Positions 37,192-47,049 are shown, counted from the stretch's first letter. The stretch: 64,000 nt of DNA from Bradyrhizobium sp. WSM1417 (GCF_000515415.1 NZ_KI911783.1:6373831-6437830); one strand, 5' to 3'. Notes: generated by a model from the letters alone, not told the origin. Numbers and translations: made by a program.

Positions 37192-38982
37192 ATGGAGTCG
37201 GCACCCCATCCTGCCAAGCCGGCCGGTACTCCCGGCGTCCGCCTGCTGCCGTTGTTCCTGCGCAATTTCGTGCGCAATCGCGAGACCGGCCTGGTGCTGG
37301 TCGCCATCGTCGTCGGACTGCTCGGCGGCGTGCTCGTGGCCGCGATCTCGAGCCTCAGCCAGGTCTCTCACGCACTGCTGTTCGACATTCCTGTCGACGC
37401 ACATCTCAGCGCCACCGGCGTGATTTCGTGGCAGCGAACACTGCTGATCCCGATGCTCGGCGGCCTGGTGCTCGCGCTGATCGGGCTTTACTTCGCCCGA
37501 CGCGTAAAGGGCCAGCAGCTCGCCGACGCGATCGAGGCGAATGCGCTCTATGGCGGCCGGCTGTCGTTTCGTGGCAGCCTCCTGATTTCGATGCAGACCC
37601 TGCTCTCAAACGGTTTCGGTGGATCGGTCGGACTGGAGGCGGGCTACACCCAGATCTGCGCGATGTTCGGCTCTCATGTCGGCCAGCGCCTCGCCGCACG
37701 ACGTAACGACATGCGGCTCCTGGTCGCCTGCGGCGCAGCAGGTGCGATCAGCGCAGCGTTTTCGGCACCTCTGGCCGGCGCCTTCTATGCCTTCGAGGTC
37801 GTGCTGGGCGCGTACACCTCCGCCGCACTCGTTCCCGTCATTGCAAGCGCTGTTACTGCGTGGCTGGTTGCGCGGCAATTGACCCACCAGTCGTTCCTGA
37901 TGGTGCCCGGCTTCCCCTCGCCTGTATCCTTCGAAATGATCGGGCAGGCCGTGCTGATCGGCGTCATCTGCGCCTTCGTCAGTATTATCGTCATGCTCGC
38001 AGTCGCATTCTCGGAAAGGTGTTTTCAGCGCATCACGGTATTCAAGGGATTAGTACGGCCAATCCTCGGAGGCCTGTTGCTCGGCGGTCTCGCCCTGCTG
38101 ACGCCGACCGTGCTGGGGGCAGGCCATGGCGCGATGCAGATCCTTCTCGTCAGCAATCCGACCTGGCTCCTGCTCACCACGACCATTGGGTTCAAGATTC
38201 TTGCCTCAGCCATCTCGCTCGGTTCTGGATTTCGTGGCGGACTTTTCTTCGCTTCGCTGCTGCTCGGCGCACTGATCGGGCAGCTCTATAGCCTCGTGCT
38301 GACCGGCCTCATTCCTACGCTCGCCCTGCAACCCGGAACCGCTGCCATTGCCGCGCTGGCTGCACTGGGCACCGGCGTACTGGGCGCGCCGTTCAGCATG
38401 GTCTGTCTCGCGCTCGAAATCACCGGCGACTTCTCCGTCACAGTTGGCGCGGTAGTCGCATCATCGGTCTGCGCGCTCATTGTCCGCGAGCTTTTCGGCT
38501 ACAGCTTTGCGACGTGGCGCTTCCATTTGCGGGGCGAGGTCATCCGTGGCCCGCAGGACATCGGCTGGGCCAGGCAAATGAGCGCGGCGTCTCTGATGCG
38601 CACGGACTTCGAGAACGCCCCGACGACGATGCCGATCGGCGAGGCGCAAAGGCTGTTTTCGCCGGCGCTGGTCCGGCAGGTCGTGCTGCTCGACCCCAAC
38701 GACGCTTATGCCGGCATCGTTCCGGCCGCGACGTTGCATTCGGTCGCCACCCGGGACGACGAGCCGCTCGGATCGCTGGCGCAGCAACAGGATGAATGCC
38801 TCCTCCCGACTACGTCGGTTCGTGAGATCCTGAAAGCCTTCGAGCGCAGCGAGGCAGACGTCCTGGCAGTCGTTGACCCTGCCGACAGTCGCACAGCGAT
38901 CGGAACGCTAAGCGAATCGCACGTGCTGCGCACCTATGGCGAAGAACTCGAGCGTCGGAACCAGGAATTGTTTTCCCGGTAG
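37192..38982 (+). CDS. ClC-family anion channel/antiporter with CBS-like tail
   Basis: 596 residues, starting two bases after the FGE stop. Ten or more membrane segments. The ClC selectivity motifs are partly variant: GSVGLEAGYTQI stands where GKEGP is usual but keeps the gating Glu, and FRGGLFFASLLLGALIG stands for the GGxFxP block. The last ~150 residues are cytosolic and resemble a CBS pair (VVDPADSRTAIGTL). Its place at the end of a sulfatase operon suggests export of sulfate or charge balance. That is an inference from position. Confidence 0.8.
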   Translation: MESAPHPAKPAGTPGVRLLPLFLRNFVRNRETGLVLVAIVVGLLGGVLVAAISSLSQVSHALLFDIPVDAHLSATGVISWQRTLLIPMLGGLVLALIGLYFARRVKGQQLADAIEANALYGGRLSFRGSLLISMQTLLSNGFGGSVGLEAGYTQICAMFGSHVGQRLAARRNDMRLLVACGAAGAISAAFSAPLAGAFYAFEVVLGAYTSAALVPVIASAVTAWLVARQLTHQSFLMVPGFPSPVSFEMIGQAVLIGVICAFVSIIVMLAVAFSERCFQRITVFKGLVRPILGGLLLGGLALLTPTVLGAGHGAMQILLVSNPTWLLLTTTIGFKILASAISLGSGFRGGLFFASLLLGALIGQLYSLVLTGLIPTLALQPGTAAIAALAALGTGVLGAPFSMVCLALEITGDFSVTVGAVVASSVCALIVRELFGYSFATWRFHLRGEVIRGPQDIGWARQMSAASLMRTDFENAPTTMPIGEAQRLFSPALVRQVVLLDPNDAYAGIVPAATLHSVATRDDEPLGSLAQQQDECLLPTTSVREILKAFERSEADVLAVVDPADSRTAIGTLSESHVLRTYGEELERRNQELFSR

Positions 38983-39035
38983 ACAGACAAAGTCCGGGTT
39001 TGAGCATGACCTGGCCGGAAAGCCGCATCGCGCTT

Positions 39036-39758
39036 TTACGGCCGCAGGTCCATGTCGATACGCACGAAATCGCCGCGATAGGTGACCTCGCCGAGATAGA
39101 TCACTGTACGGTCGCTCGTTGTGAAGACACGACGGACTTCGGCCACGGGCGAGTTCAGCGGCACGCGCAGCAGCCGCGCCGCCTCCAGATCCGCGGCGCC
39201 GATCGTCAGCGTCTGACGGGCGCTGGCGATCGCGGGATCCCTGAGATCGTTGAGGATCGGGATCACGGTCTCATTGCGGAAACGCTTTGGCGACCTGCGA
39301 AAGATCTTCTCGTCGAGATAGATGGAAATGACGCAGTAAGGCTGCTTCCGGCGTGAGTGCAGGCGGCGCATGAAGACGTATTTCTCGGCCGGCATGCCGT
39401 CTTCGGGAAGCAGCGGCGCATTACTGCGGCTCTCCGAGATGTTGATGATCTCCGGCGAGGTGTCGCGGTACATGTCCGCAAGATCGGACAGCGTAGTCTC
39501 GACCTTGAGCCACCGATCTTGCCGCAAAGAGCCCGTGACAAACGTGCCGCGTCCCTGCTGGGCCCCGATGACGCCGTCGCGGGCAAGCAGCTCGACCGCC
39601 TGACGGATCGTGACGCGCGACACGCCGAACTCGGCCGCAAGCTCCTCGTTGGCTGGCAGGCGAAAGCCACGGGTCCAGGTGCCGCGCGCAATCCGCTGGC
39701 GGAAGATGTCGGCAATCTGCGCGTATTTGGGGACGTGACTGTCGGAATTCAATTCCAT
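39036..39758 (-). CDS. GntR-family regulator (HutC subfamily)
   Basis: 240 residues. Winged helix: YAQIADIFRQRIARGTW, ANEELAAEFGVSRVTIRQA and GAQQGRGTFV. UTRA-type ligand domain follows (SPVAEVRRVFTTSDRTVIYL). It is the last gene of a minus operon with a GMC oxidoreductase and an enolase-superfamily enzyme and probably controls it and the divergent importer. Confidence 0.9.
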   Translation of the reverse strand: MELNSDSHVPKYAQIADIFRQRIARGTWTRGFRLPANEELAAEFGVSRVTIRQAVELLARDGVIGAQQGRGTFVTGSLRQDRWLKVETTLSDLADMYRDTSPEIINISESRSNAPLLPEDGMPAEKYVFMRRLHSRRKQPYCVISIYLDEKIFRRSPKRFRNETVIPILNDLRDPAIASARQTLTIGAADLEAARLLRVPLNSPVAEVRRVFTTSDRTVIYLGEVTYRGDFVRIDMDLRP

Positions 39759-39785
39759 CTCGCCTCCGGAAGATCAATGAACCGA

Positions 39786-41384
39786 TCAGGCCATGACAAG
39801 AGCTGCACCGCGCTCGCCGATCATCAGGCTGGTCGCGTTGGTGTTGGCCGAAGTGATCTGCGGCATCACCGAGGCATCGATCACGCGGAGCCGCTCGACG
39901 CCGCGCACGCGCAGCTGCGGATCGAGCACCGCTCGCTCATCACGGCCCATGCGGCAGGTCCCGACACAGTGAAACACGGTGCCACCCGTGTTGCGCGCAA
40001 AATCCCACAGCCCGGCATCGTCCGTTGCTGCATCTCCCGGCACCACCTCGATGTCCCACAGCGGACGAAACGCCTTCTGTTGGTAGATCTCGCGCAGGAT
40101 GTTCAGGCCCGCAACGATGGTCTTGCGATCGATCTCCTCGGCGAAATAGTTGGGCGCGATCCGCGGCTGCTCGAACGGATCGGTCGAACTGATCGCAAGC
40201 CGGCCGCGCGACTTTCCGTGGCATTGCCAGACCGAAGCGGTAAATCCGGAATAGGTGTGAAGGGGCTCACCGGGCTTGTCGACCGACAGTGGCATCACGT
40301 TAAACTGCACGTCCGGCCTGCCGCCGACGGCGTATTCGGTGCAGGCTGCGCCCCCCACCTGCCCTGCGCCGACCGTCAACGGGCCACGGCCTGCCAGCAT
40401 CCATTGCAGGCCCATCTTCGCAAGCTCGACCGGATTTCGGACCTGATCGTTCAGCGAGATCCGCTCCTTCAGGCGGACGATCAGCCGGGCTTGATAGTGG
40501 TCCTGAAGATTTGCGCCGACTTCCGGAGCATCGGCAACGACGGGGATGCCGAGCTTGCGCAGTAGATCAGCAGGACCGACGCCGGAAAGCTGGAGGATTT
40601 GCGGCGACTGCAGCGCCCCCCCCGACAAAATGACCTCGCGATCGGCTGTCGCGCGGTGCACCTGTCCCTTGCTGATCCATTCGACGCCGGTCGCGACGCG
40701 TCCGTTGAAAACCACCTTGCTGACATGCGCATGGGTAATGATGGAGAGGTTTCGACGGCCGGCAATCGGTTGCAGAAACGCAGAGGCGGAGCTGGTCCGC
40801 CAGTGACGCCCGATGCCGAGCTGGTAGGTGCCGACGCCGAGCGTGGTTGCGCCGTTGAAGTCCAGATTGCGTGGCAGGCCAAACTGCGCGCCTGCCTCGA
40901 CCCACGCCCTGGATGCCGGATTGTCATTGCGGAGATCGGAGACCTCGAACTCGCCGAGGCCGCCGTGAAACTGGCTCTCGCCGCCGCGGTAGCGTTCGTA
41001 GCGCCGGAAATACGGCAGAACGTCACGATAGCTCCAGCCATCGGCGCCAAGGCGTTCCCAGTCGTCGAAATCCTCGTGCTGGCCGCGGATGAAGATCAGC
41101 CCGTTAATCGACGAGGATCCGCCGAGCACACGGCCGCGCGGCCAGACGATGGAACGGCCGCCGCTGCCTTCCGACGGTTCGGTCCTGAACAGGCGCGAGA
41201 AACGTTCGTTGTAGATGGTCCGATAGTACCCGACCGGAAGCCTTAGCCAAAAATTCCGGTCCGATCCACCGGCTTCCAGCAGCAGCACGCGGCAGGCGGG
41301 ATCGGCTGACAACCGGTTTGCGACCACGCAGCCGGCGGAGCCCGCGCCGACGATAATGTAATCGTAGCCCTGGAGTGACATCAC
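39786..41384 (-). CDS. GMC-family FAD oxidoreductase (alcohol/choline dehydrogenase-like)
   Basis: 532 residues. The FAD fold is YIIVGAGSAGCVVANRLS ... LLLEAGG. GMC marks include RGRVLGGSSSINGLIFIRG, SGGALQSPQILQLSGVGP and, near the end, GTCRMG and ITSANTNATSLMIGERG. It oxidises a primary or secondary alcohol; the exact substrate is open. Its ATG overlaps the stop of the enolase-superfamily gene (ATGA). Confidence 0.9.
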   Translation of the reverse strand: MMSLQGYDYIIVGAGSAGCVVANRLSADPACRVLLLEAGGSDRNFWLRLPVGYYRTIYNERFSRLFRTEPSEGSGGRSIVWPRGRVLGGSSSINGLIFIRGQHEDFDDWERLGADGWSYRDVLPYFRRYERYRGGESQFHGGLGEFEVSDLRNDNPASRAWVEAGAQFGLPRNLDFNGATTLGVGTYQLGIGRHWRTSSASAFLQPIAGRRNLSIITHAHVSKVVFNGRVATGVEWISKGQVHRATADREVILSGGALQSPQILQLSGVGPADLLRKLGIPVVADAPEVGANLQDHYQARLIVRLKERISLNDQVRNPVELAKMGLQWMLAGRGPLTVGAGQVGGAACTEYAVGGRPDVQFNVMPLSVDKPGEPLHTYSGFTASVWQCHGKSRGRLAISSTDPFEQPRIAPNYFAEEIDRKTIVAGLNILREIYQQKAFRPLWDIEVVPGDAATDDAGLWDFARNTGGTVFHCVGTCRMGRDERAVLDPQLRVRGVERLRVIDASVMPQITSANTNATSLMIGERGAALVMA

Positions 41385-42508
41385 GCGGTCCGGTACTGTT
41401 CGATCGACGCAAGATCAGGCGTGAGCCCAAGACCTGGCGCGTCGCTGAGTTCGATCGCACCCTCCCGGACATCAAGCACGGGGCCACAGAAGCGATCGCG
41501 CAGCGGGTTCTCATTGCAATCGACTTCCAGCAGCCCGTCGCCGCCGATGCCGGCCAGAAGATGGGCCGATGCGAGAAGTCCGATGCCGGCACCAAGATAA
41601 TGCGGACAAAACATCTTGCCTGACTGCAGGATATCGCGGGCGATGCCCGCGCAAGCCGAGAGTCCACCCCATTTCGCGATGTCCGGCTGCACCACGCCGA
41701 GAATCCGCTCACCCAGCACCTCGGCAAATCCGGCGTGGCTGGCGATGTTCTCGCCGGCCGCTAGCGGAAACCCGATTTTCTGGCGGAGCTCCTTCCACTC
41801 CTGCTGCGGGCGGTCGGCGCGGATCGGCTCCTCGAGCCAGCCAAGGCCGAACGCTTCCAGCTGCGGAGCAAGCTCAAGCGCTTGCGCGATGGTCCAGCCC
41901 TGGTTAACGTCAGCGGCGAGCAGGCCTTCGCCAACAAGCCGCCGCAGGACCGCCAGATTGGCACGGTCGGCCACGGGATCAAAACCTATCTTCAGCTTCA
42001 AGGCGCGGTAGCCGCGCGCGAGGGCTGCCTCTGCGGCTCGCTCTGAGCCGGCTGGGTTGATGCCGCTGGCGTACACCTTGATCTTGCTCCCGGATCCGCC
42101 GAGCAACTTCCAAAGCGCAACGTTCTGGCGGCGCGCGTGGAGATCCCAGATCGCAAGATCGATGCCGGCGATCGCCTGCGCGAACGGACCCGCTTCGCCG
42201 GATTGCAGTGCGAGCACCGAGGTTCCCTGCGTCAGGCGCTCGAAAGCAGCTGATGGACCTTGCGCCTTGAATCCGACAAGGGCCGGCGCGAGCACCTCGT
42301 TGACCAGCCGAACACGATGCTCCGCTCCCGGCGCTGGAAAATTGCACCAGACCTCGCCCCAACCCACGTAACCGTCCGTATCCTCGACGCGAACGAAAAC
42401 GGCAGGCCGATCCGCCATCCGCCCGAACGAGGTGATGACATCGGTCGTCAAAGGATAGCGATAGCCAAAAGCCTGGACGCTGCGAATGGTGAAAGACGAC
42501 GATGTCAT
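41381..42508 (-). CDS. Mandelate racemase/muconate lactonizing enzyme family protein
   Basis: 375 residues from ATG 42508. Enolase-superfamily marks: ALKLKIGF (KxK), AADVNQGW (first metal Asp), WLEEPIRAD (second Glu), GENIAS, QPDIAKWGG and a late His (CPHYLGAG). Residues are those of an active racemase, epimerase or acid-sugar dehydratase. It starts the operon with the GMC oxidoreductase and lies divergent from the importer. Confidence 0.85.
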   Translation of the reverse strand: MTSSSFTIRSVQAFGYRYPLTTDVITSFGRMADRPAVFVRVEDTDGYVGWGEVWCNFPAPGAEHRVRLVNEVLAPALVGFKAQGPSAAFERLTQGTSVLALQSGEAGPFAQAIAGIDLAIWDLHARRQNVALWKLLGGSGSKIKVYASGINPAGSERAAEAALARGYRALKLKIGFDPVADRANLAVLRRLVGEGLLAADVNQGWTIAQALELAPQLEAFGLGWLEEPIRADRPQQEWKELRQKIGFPLAAGENIASHAGFAEVLGERILGVVQPDIAKWGGLSACAGIARDILQSGKMFCPHYLGAGIGLLASAHLLAGIGGDGLLEVDCNENPLRDRFCGPVLDVREGAIELSDAPGLGLTPDLASIEQYRTA

Positions 42509-42530
42509 GCTCAAAAGGCCTGCTATGCCT

Positions 42531-42575
42531 ATGACCAAAGGCGCTCTTGTATGGTCATCCTATTTATAATATGAC
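42531..42575. promoter_or_regulatory. Divergent control region with ATGAC half-sites and a TATAAT box
   Basis: ATGACC at 42531-42536 is mirrored by GGTCAT at 42553-42558 and again matched by ATGAC at 42571-42575. TATAAT at 42565-42570 lies between the last two. The arrangement fits a GntR-type operator over the importer promoter. No good -35 box at 17 bases was found. Confidence 0.45.
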
Positions 42576-42614
42576 TTGGAAAAACATCAACCGCTATCCG
42601 GGTGGACGCGTCGA

Positions 42615-43385
42615 ATGAACGGAGCTGGCGTAAGACGCTTTGGTCTGGGATTGATTCCGTGGATCGGTGCAATCCTGCTCTGGTACACGGTGCGCTGGAG
42701 CGGCTTCGTCAATGTCTCGCTGATCCCCGCGCCGCACCAGGTCGCCGCCAAGTTCTTCGAGCTCCTCACGAAGGAAGGCCTCCTCGTCGACATCTTCGCC
42801 TCGACCAGACGCGTCTTCTTCGGCGTCGCGCTCGGGATTCTTGCAGCGGTCCCCGTTGGCTTCCTGCTCGGCTGGTATCGCCCGGCCCGCACCTTCGCCG
42901 ACCCGATGATCAACTTTTTTCGCGCGCTGCCACCAATCGCCCTGATCCCGCTGGTGATTGTCTATTTCGGCGTGGACGAGGTCGCAAAACTGGTCATCCT
43001 GTTCTACGCCTCATTCTTCTCCGGCGTGATCGTGATGTATGAAGGCGTCTCGCAGATCACGCCCCTCTACATCCGCGTAGCGCAGACGCTCGGCGCCAGT
43101 CAGGCAGAAATCTTCCGCAAGGTCATCATTCCCCTCACCGTCCCGCATATCCTCACCGCGCTGCGGGTCGCATTGGGCGTGGCCTGGGCGACTCTCGTTG
43201 CATCCGAGCTGATAGCGACCCAGCGCGGACTTGGCGCGATGATCCAGAACGCCTCGACCTATTTCCTGCTCGATGTCATTTATGTCGGCATCATCTGCAT
43301 CGGCCTGATCGCCCTGATCATGGACATGATCCTGCGCAGGATCACGGCGCGGTTGCTGGTGTGGCAGGATCGGGTCGTCGCATGA
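42615..43385 (+). CDS. ABC importer permease (TauC/SsuC type)
   Basis: 256 residues from ATG 42615 (GGGTGG upstream); TTG 42576 in frame is less likely. Six membrane segments; the conserved loop LYIRVAQTLGASQAEIFRKV docks the ATPase. Family transporters carry sulfonates, nitrate, taurine, riboflavin or pyrimidine precursors. The stop overlaps the next start (ATGA). Confidence 0.85.
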   Translation: MNGAGVRRFGLGLIPWIGAILLWYTVRWSGFVNVSLIPAPHQVAAKFFELLTKEGLLVDIFASTRRVFFGVALGILAAVPVGFLLGWYRPARTFADPMINFFRALPPIALIPLVIVYFGVDEVAKLVILFYASFFSGVIVMYEGVSQITPLYIRVAQTLGASQAEIFRKVIIPLTVPHILTALRVALGVAWATLVASELIATQRGLGAMIQNASTYFLLDVIYVGIICIGLIALIMDMILRRITARLLVWQDRVVA

Positions 43386-44191
43386 CGAAGCGTGCGCGAT
43401 TCGAAAACGTTTCGTTGTCATTCGAAACTCCGAGGGGCCACCTCAACGTCGTCGAAGACGTCACCTACGACATCAACGATGGCGATTTTATCGCGGTGAT
43501 CGGCCCCTCCGGCTGTGGCAAGACCACGATGATGAGCATGCTCGCGGGCTTCCAGAGGCCGACGACCGGCAATGTGCTGTTCGACGGGCGTCCCGTCGCG
43601 GGCCCCGGGCCCGAGCGCGGCGTCATCTTTCAGGAATATGGCGTCTTCCCGTGGCTGACCGTGAAGCAGAACATAGCTTTCGGCCTGAAGCTCAGCGCCA
43701 ACCGCGTCCCGGCCGGTGAGCGCGATGCCATCTGCGATCACTATCTCGGCCTGATGGGATTGTCCGACTTCGCCAGCTCCTATCCGAAGCATTTATCCGG
43801 CGGCATGCGTCAGCGGCTCGCGATCGCGCGTGCCTATGCCGTCAAGCCGCAGTTCCTGCTGATGGATGAGCCGTTCGGCGCGCTCGATGCCCAGACCCGA
43901 TCCAACATGCAGAACCTGCTGCTAAAAGTGCTCGAGACCGAAGGCAAGACTGTCATGCTAATCACCCACTCCGTGGAAGAGGCGATCTATCTCGCCTCCC
44001 GCATCGTGGTGGTGACCGCGCGGCCGGCACGGATCAGGCAAATCATCGACGTGCCGTTCGCCTATCCTCGCGATGAATCAATCCAGGAGCGGGCCGAATT
44101 CGGCGAGTTGCGAAGCTACATCAGGCAGCTCGTCATGGACGAGTATCGCGCCCAGCAGGCGCAAATGCGTCCGGCATCATTCTCGGAATAA
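43382..44191 (+). CDS. ABC importer ATPase (TauB/SsuB type)
   Basis: 269 residues. Walker A GPSGCGKTT, signature LSGGMRQRLAIARAYA, Walker B FLLMDEPFGALDAQTR and switch His in LITHSVEEAIYLA. Typical of the nitrate/sulfonate group. Co-translated with the permease. Confidence 0.9.
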   Translation: MTKRARFENVSLSFETPRGHLNVVEDVTYDINDGDFIAVIGPSGCGKTTMMSMLAGFQRPTTGNVLFDGRPVAGPGPERGVIFQEYGVFPWLTVKQNIAFGLKLSANRVPAGERDAICDHYLGLMGLSDFASSYPKHLSGGMRQRLAIARAYAVKPQFLLMDEPFGALDAQTRSNMQNLLLKVLETEGKTVMLITHSVEEAIYLASRIVVVTARPARIRQIIDVPFAYPRDESIQERAEFGELRSYIRQLVMDEYRAQQAQMRPASFSE

Positions 44192-44211
44192 CAAACAAAA
44201 CGGAGGATACC

Positions 44212-45207
44212 ATGGACCGCAGACAACTTCTGACCACGACGGCGGGCCTCGCGCTCGGCACCTTCACGGCCTCAGCACCGGCGATCGCGCAAGCGAAAAC
44301 GAAAGTCCGCGTCGGCTATCTGCACACCGTCGCGGTCGACGGCCAGATCTGGACCGGCATGGATCGCGGTTCCTTTGAAAGGCAGGGCCTCGATCTCGAG
44401 CTGCGACAGTTCAACACCGGCCTCGAGATCTTCCAGGCGCTGATCGGCGGCAGCCTCGACGTACTGGCCACCGGCGCCGTGCTCTCGAACTTCCCTGCCC
44501 GGGGGCAGGGCAAGGTGTTCCTGATCAACGACATTGAGGTCGCGACCGCACAGCTCTGGGTTCGCGGCGACCAGGGCATCAAGTCGTTTGAGGATCTGAA
44601 GGGCAAGCGGATCGCGACCGCGACCGGTACCACCGCGCATGTGTTCCTGGATACCGCGCTTCGCGCCAACAAGGTCGATCCGAAGGAGGTCGAACTCGTC
44701 AACCAGACCATGCCAGCGGCCGTGACCGCCTTTATCTCCGGCGCGGTACCGGCCGTCGCTCTTTGGGTACCCTTCAACGTCACGGTTCGGGACAAGGTGC
44801 CAGGGGCGGTCAAGCTCGCCGATGCGTCAGCCTACTATCCAAAGGCCGCTATCATCGGCGGCTGGGCGGCGGCCAACGATTATTACGAGCCAAACAAGGA
44901 AACGCTGGCGAAGCTGATCCGTGGCTGGGCGGATGCGAATGACTACATTGTCGCGAACAGCACCGAAGCGATGGAGAAGCTGCAGAAGGGTCACTATAGC
45001 CAAACCCCGCTGGCCGACATCAACGAATCGTTCAAGGCCCAGAAGATGTTCACGTCCAGGGAGTGGAAGCGAATGTACTCAGACGGGACGGTCACCAACT
45101 GGCTGCAGCAGTCGACAGATTTCTTCATGGCCAACGCAGGCATCAAGGACTCCACGCCGGCAACCAAATATTTCGATCCCAGTCTGTATCTAAAAACAAT
45201 CGTGTGA
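44212..45207 (+). CDS. ABC solute-binding protein (SsuA/TauA/NitT type)
   Basis: 331 residues with GGAGG before the ATG. The leader is Tat-like (MDRRQLLTTTAGLALG, cut near AIAQA). The body is of the SsuA/NMT1 type (DVLATGAVLSNFPARGQ; KGKRIATATGTTAHVFL). The ligand could be an aliphatic sulfonate or an organic acid; the neighbouring oxidoreductase and enolase-superfamily enzyme favour an organic substrate made or used by them. Confidence 0.85.
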   Translation: MDRRQLLTTTAGLALGTFTASAPAIAQAKTKVRVGYLHTVAVDGQIWTGMDRGSFERQGLDLELRQFNTGLEIFQALIGGSLDVLATGAVLSNFPARGQGKVFLINDIEVATAQLWVRGDQGIKSFEDLKGKRIATATGTTAHVFLDTALRANKVDPKEVELVNQTMPAAVTAFISGAVPAVALWVPFNVTVRDKVPGAVKLADASAYYPKAAIIGGWAAANDYYEPNKETLAKLIRGWADANDYIVANSTEAMEKLQKGHYSQTPLADINESFKAQKMFTSREWKRMYSDGTVTNWLQQSTDFFMANAGIKDSTPATKYFDPSLYLKTIV

Positions 45208-45225
45208 TCTGATCGCGGAAGCTGG

Positions 45226-45246
45226 CGGCTCCCTTGCAAGGAGCCG
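45226..45246 (+). terminator. Hairpin after the TauABC-like operon
   Basis: CGGCTCC and GGAGCCG pair over a seven-base loop, 18 bases after the stop. There is no T run, so termination would be weak or factor-assisted. Confidence 0.4.
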
Positions 45247-45622
45247 TAGCACCCGCGCTCTCTTCATGTTGAAGAGGCTTTCGTTTCGAAAGCTGATCAG
45301 TCGATGATATGGGTCCCGTTTAGTTGAAGCGTACTGGCGGCGAACCGCCTCCGTTTGCATGACACTGAGCGATCCTGCGGCTTCATTGGCCCTGCTCATC
45401 ACTGTAAGACCACTGTTGCCCTATTTCGGCTGTCTCGTTCGAGGCCAAGCAACGCTGCGCCCGCTCGATCTGGAAGTACAAGAACTAGTCATTCGACGGC
45501 TACATAGTCGCCATCTAGCTTCTGCGGCCGTTCTGCTTAACTCAGGCGAAGTTGATCCGAAACACAGCCGGGGCGCTTCTCACCGAGCATGCGCCACCCG
45601 GATCTGAATATCAACTGCCGCT
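45247..45622. other. Intergenic stretch
   Basis: No credible gene. A plus frame at 45359-45607 has no ribosome site and no recognisable feature. Confidence 0.35.
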
Positions 45623-45656
45623 GACTGATAAGGTTTGCCGACAATCCTTATCAGTC
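45623..45656. repeat. Dispersed palindrome, copy B
   Basis: GACTGATAAGGTTTG and CAATCCTTATCAGTC form 15-base arms with one mismatch around CCGA. This is the same family as 20075-20106 and 56523-56554. It lies in a non-coding stretch. Confidence 0.75.
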
Positions 45657-46466
45657 TAGAACCGTCTCCACTTCGGATCGTTACAAGCAAGCCTACTGAT
45701 GCCGCGTCCCTAAATCGTCATCAGATCAGGTGCCAGTTTCCGCCGGTGCGCTCATCTTCAGGAGCGGATGGCGTCAATCGCGTGAGCTATCAGGACCGCA
45801 ACGCTGGCCGCGATTATGATGACTAACAGCCAACTGATCACGCTCATCTCCACCAATATTATGGATTGAACGCGCTCGATCCCGCACAGTCAAAAAGAAC
45901 CGGTCGGAAAGCTTAATTTCAGCGAGGGGCTGAGGACTCAAGGCAACTCTTGCGTCCGCAATCGGTCCTATCGGCGTAATGCCAGCAGCCGGGTCTCACC
46001 GACCCACCATGACTAAGTCGTGCAGCTCCCCCTCTCGCTTGGCAGCAATAGAGAGCAGAATTGTTCCGCCGCTCGGAACGGAATGCTCGCTAGGTGGATT
46101 TCGGTTCTACCGAAATTGTGTTCGCAAAACGAACGAAGGTGCGACAGAATTTTTGATACCGGGGCTGGCTGCATATTTCACTTGGTGTTTTTAACCCGGC
46201 TTCATTTGACGACGCGTGGGCCGCAGCGATTTAACCTCCCGCTGCGGCCTTCACCGCACGGCAGGCCAGCGTGCACCGGCGAGCGCCGTGAGAACGGCTC
46301 AAGCGCTCTCAAGCCGCAGCTTTCCCGTCTGCTCCGCTGATCAAGCTTCGCAGGAGCGGCTCGCCCTGGGCATTTGGCCATTGGGACAGTTGGCGGCCAG
46401 TCGGTGCCGGTTGCACGAAAGGGGCGGAATCCGCATTATCGTTTTGGTGGGCAAAGCGGATCTACC
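45657..46466. other. Gene-poor stretch
   Basis: About 800 bases with only short frames that lack ribosome sites. No RNA gene or repeat was recognised beyond the palindrome at its left end. Confidence 0.35.
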
Positions 46467-46799
46467 GTGTCTCTGAAGAACCCCGACGCTATTGCGGCAG
46501 TCGTGACCGCGCTCCGGCTTACTCACGGCGACGAAATGGCACGAGCCATGCTGGTCGGCGGCATGAGCCTGGCCGCGCTGATAGAGGCGATGTTCTCCGC
46601 ACCGGTTGAGCGACGCGATGCCGTTCGATACGTCGCGTCTGCCTTGGACGACTTCGCCATCTCGCCGGAACCCGGCCCGGTCTGGCACCTTCGCTACGTT
46701 TATGAAAGTCATGGCTCGTTTCGTGTTGTCGATATGGAGATTGCGACCCCAACCGGCACGCTGTCCAGTAAAGACGTCTGGCTACGTTTGCCCGTCTAG
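46467..46799 (+). CDS. Small hypothetical protein (110 aa)
   Basis: 110 residues from GTG 46467. Helical N-terminal part (AIAAVVTALRLTHGDEMARA) and a strand-rich end (WHLRYVYESHGSFRVVDME). There is no leader and I do not recognise a family. Convergent with the broken PepSY-like gene, whose stop lies directly next to its own. Confidence 0.5.
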   Translation: MSLKNPDAIAAVVTALRLTHGDEMARAMLVGGMSLAALIEAMFSAPVERRDAVRYVASALDDFAISPEPGPVWHLRYVYESHGSFRVVDMEIATPTGTLSSKDVWLRLPV

Positions 46800-47049
46800 C
46801 TACCTTGCCACTTCTGCGATGTGGCCGGTGCTGTCGACGATTAGCGAGCGCGCGGTGCCTTCCTTGGCGGCCTTGTAGGTCTTTATTTCCGGCTGGTAGT
46901 TCCTGGATGTGCGAATAGCCGGCGGCGCGAACCTTGGCGATGATCTCCTCCGACGTCAGGCTGAGCGCGGACGAGGATCCCCAGACCAGTACGAGGGCAG
47001 CCATGACGAAAGATCGCAGCAATTGCCCTCGTTGCGCGCACGCTGCCAT
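46800..47049 (-). pseudogene. Frameshifted exported PepSY-like small protein
   Basis: From the minus strand the first frame gives a signal peptide and LTSEEIIAKVRAAGYSHIQELPA. It then goes out of frame. A second frame gives EIKTYKAAKEGTARSLIVDS, TGHIAEVAR and a stop at 46800. Dropping one G of the GCCGGAA run joins them into a PepSY-type periplasmic protein of ~80 residues. The true start may be ATG 47004. Confidence 0.6.
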
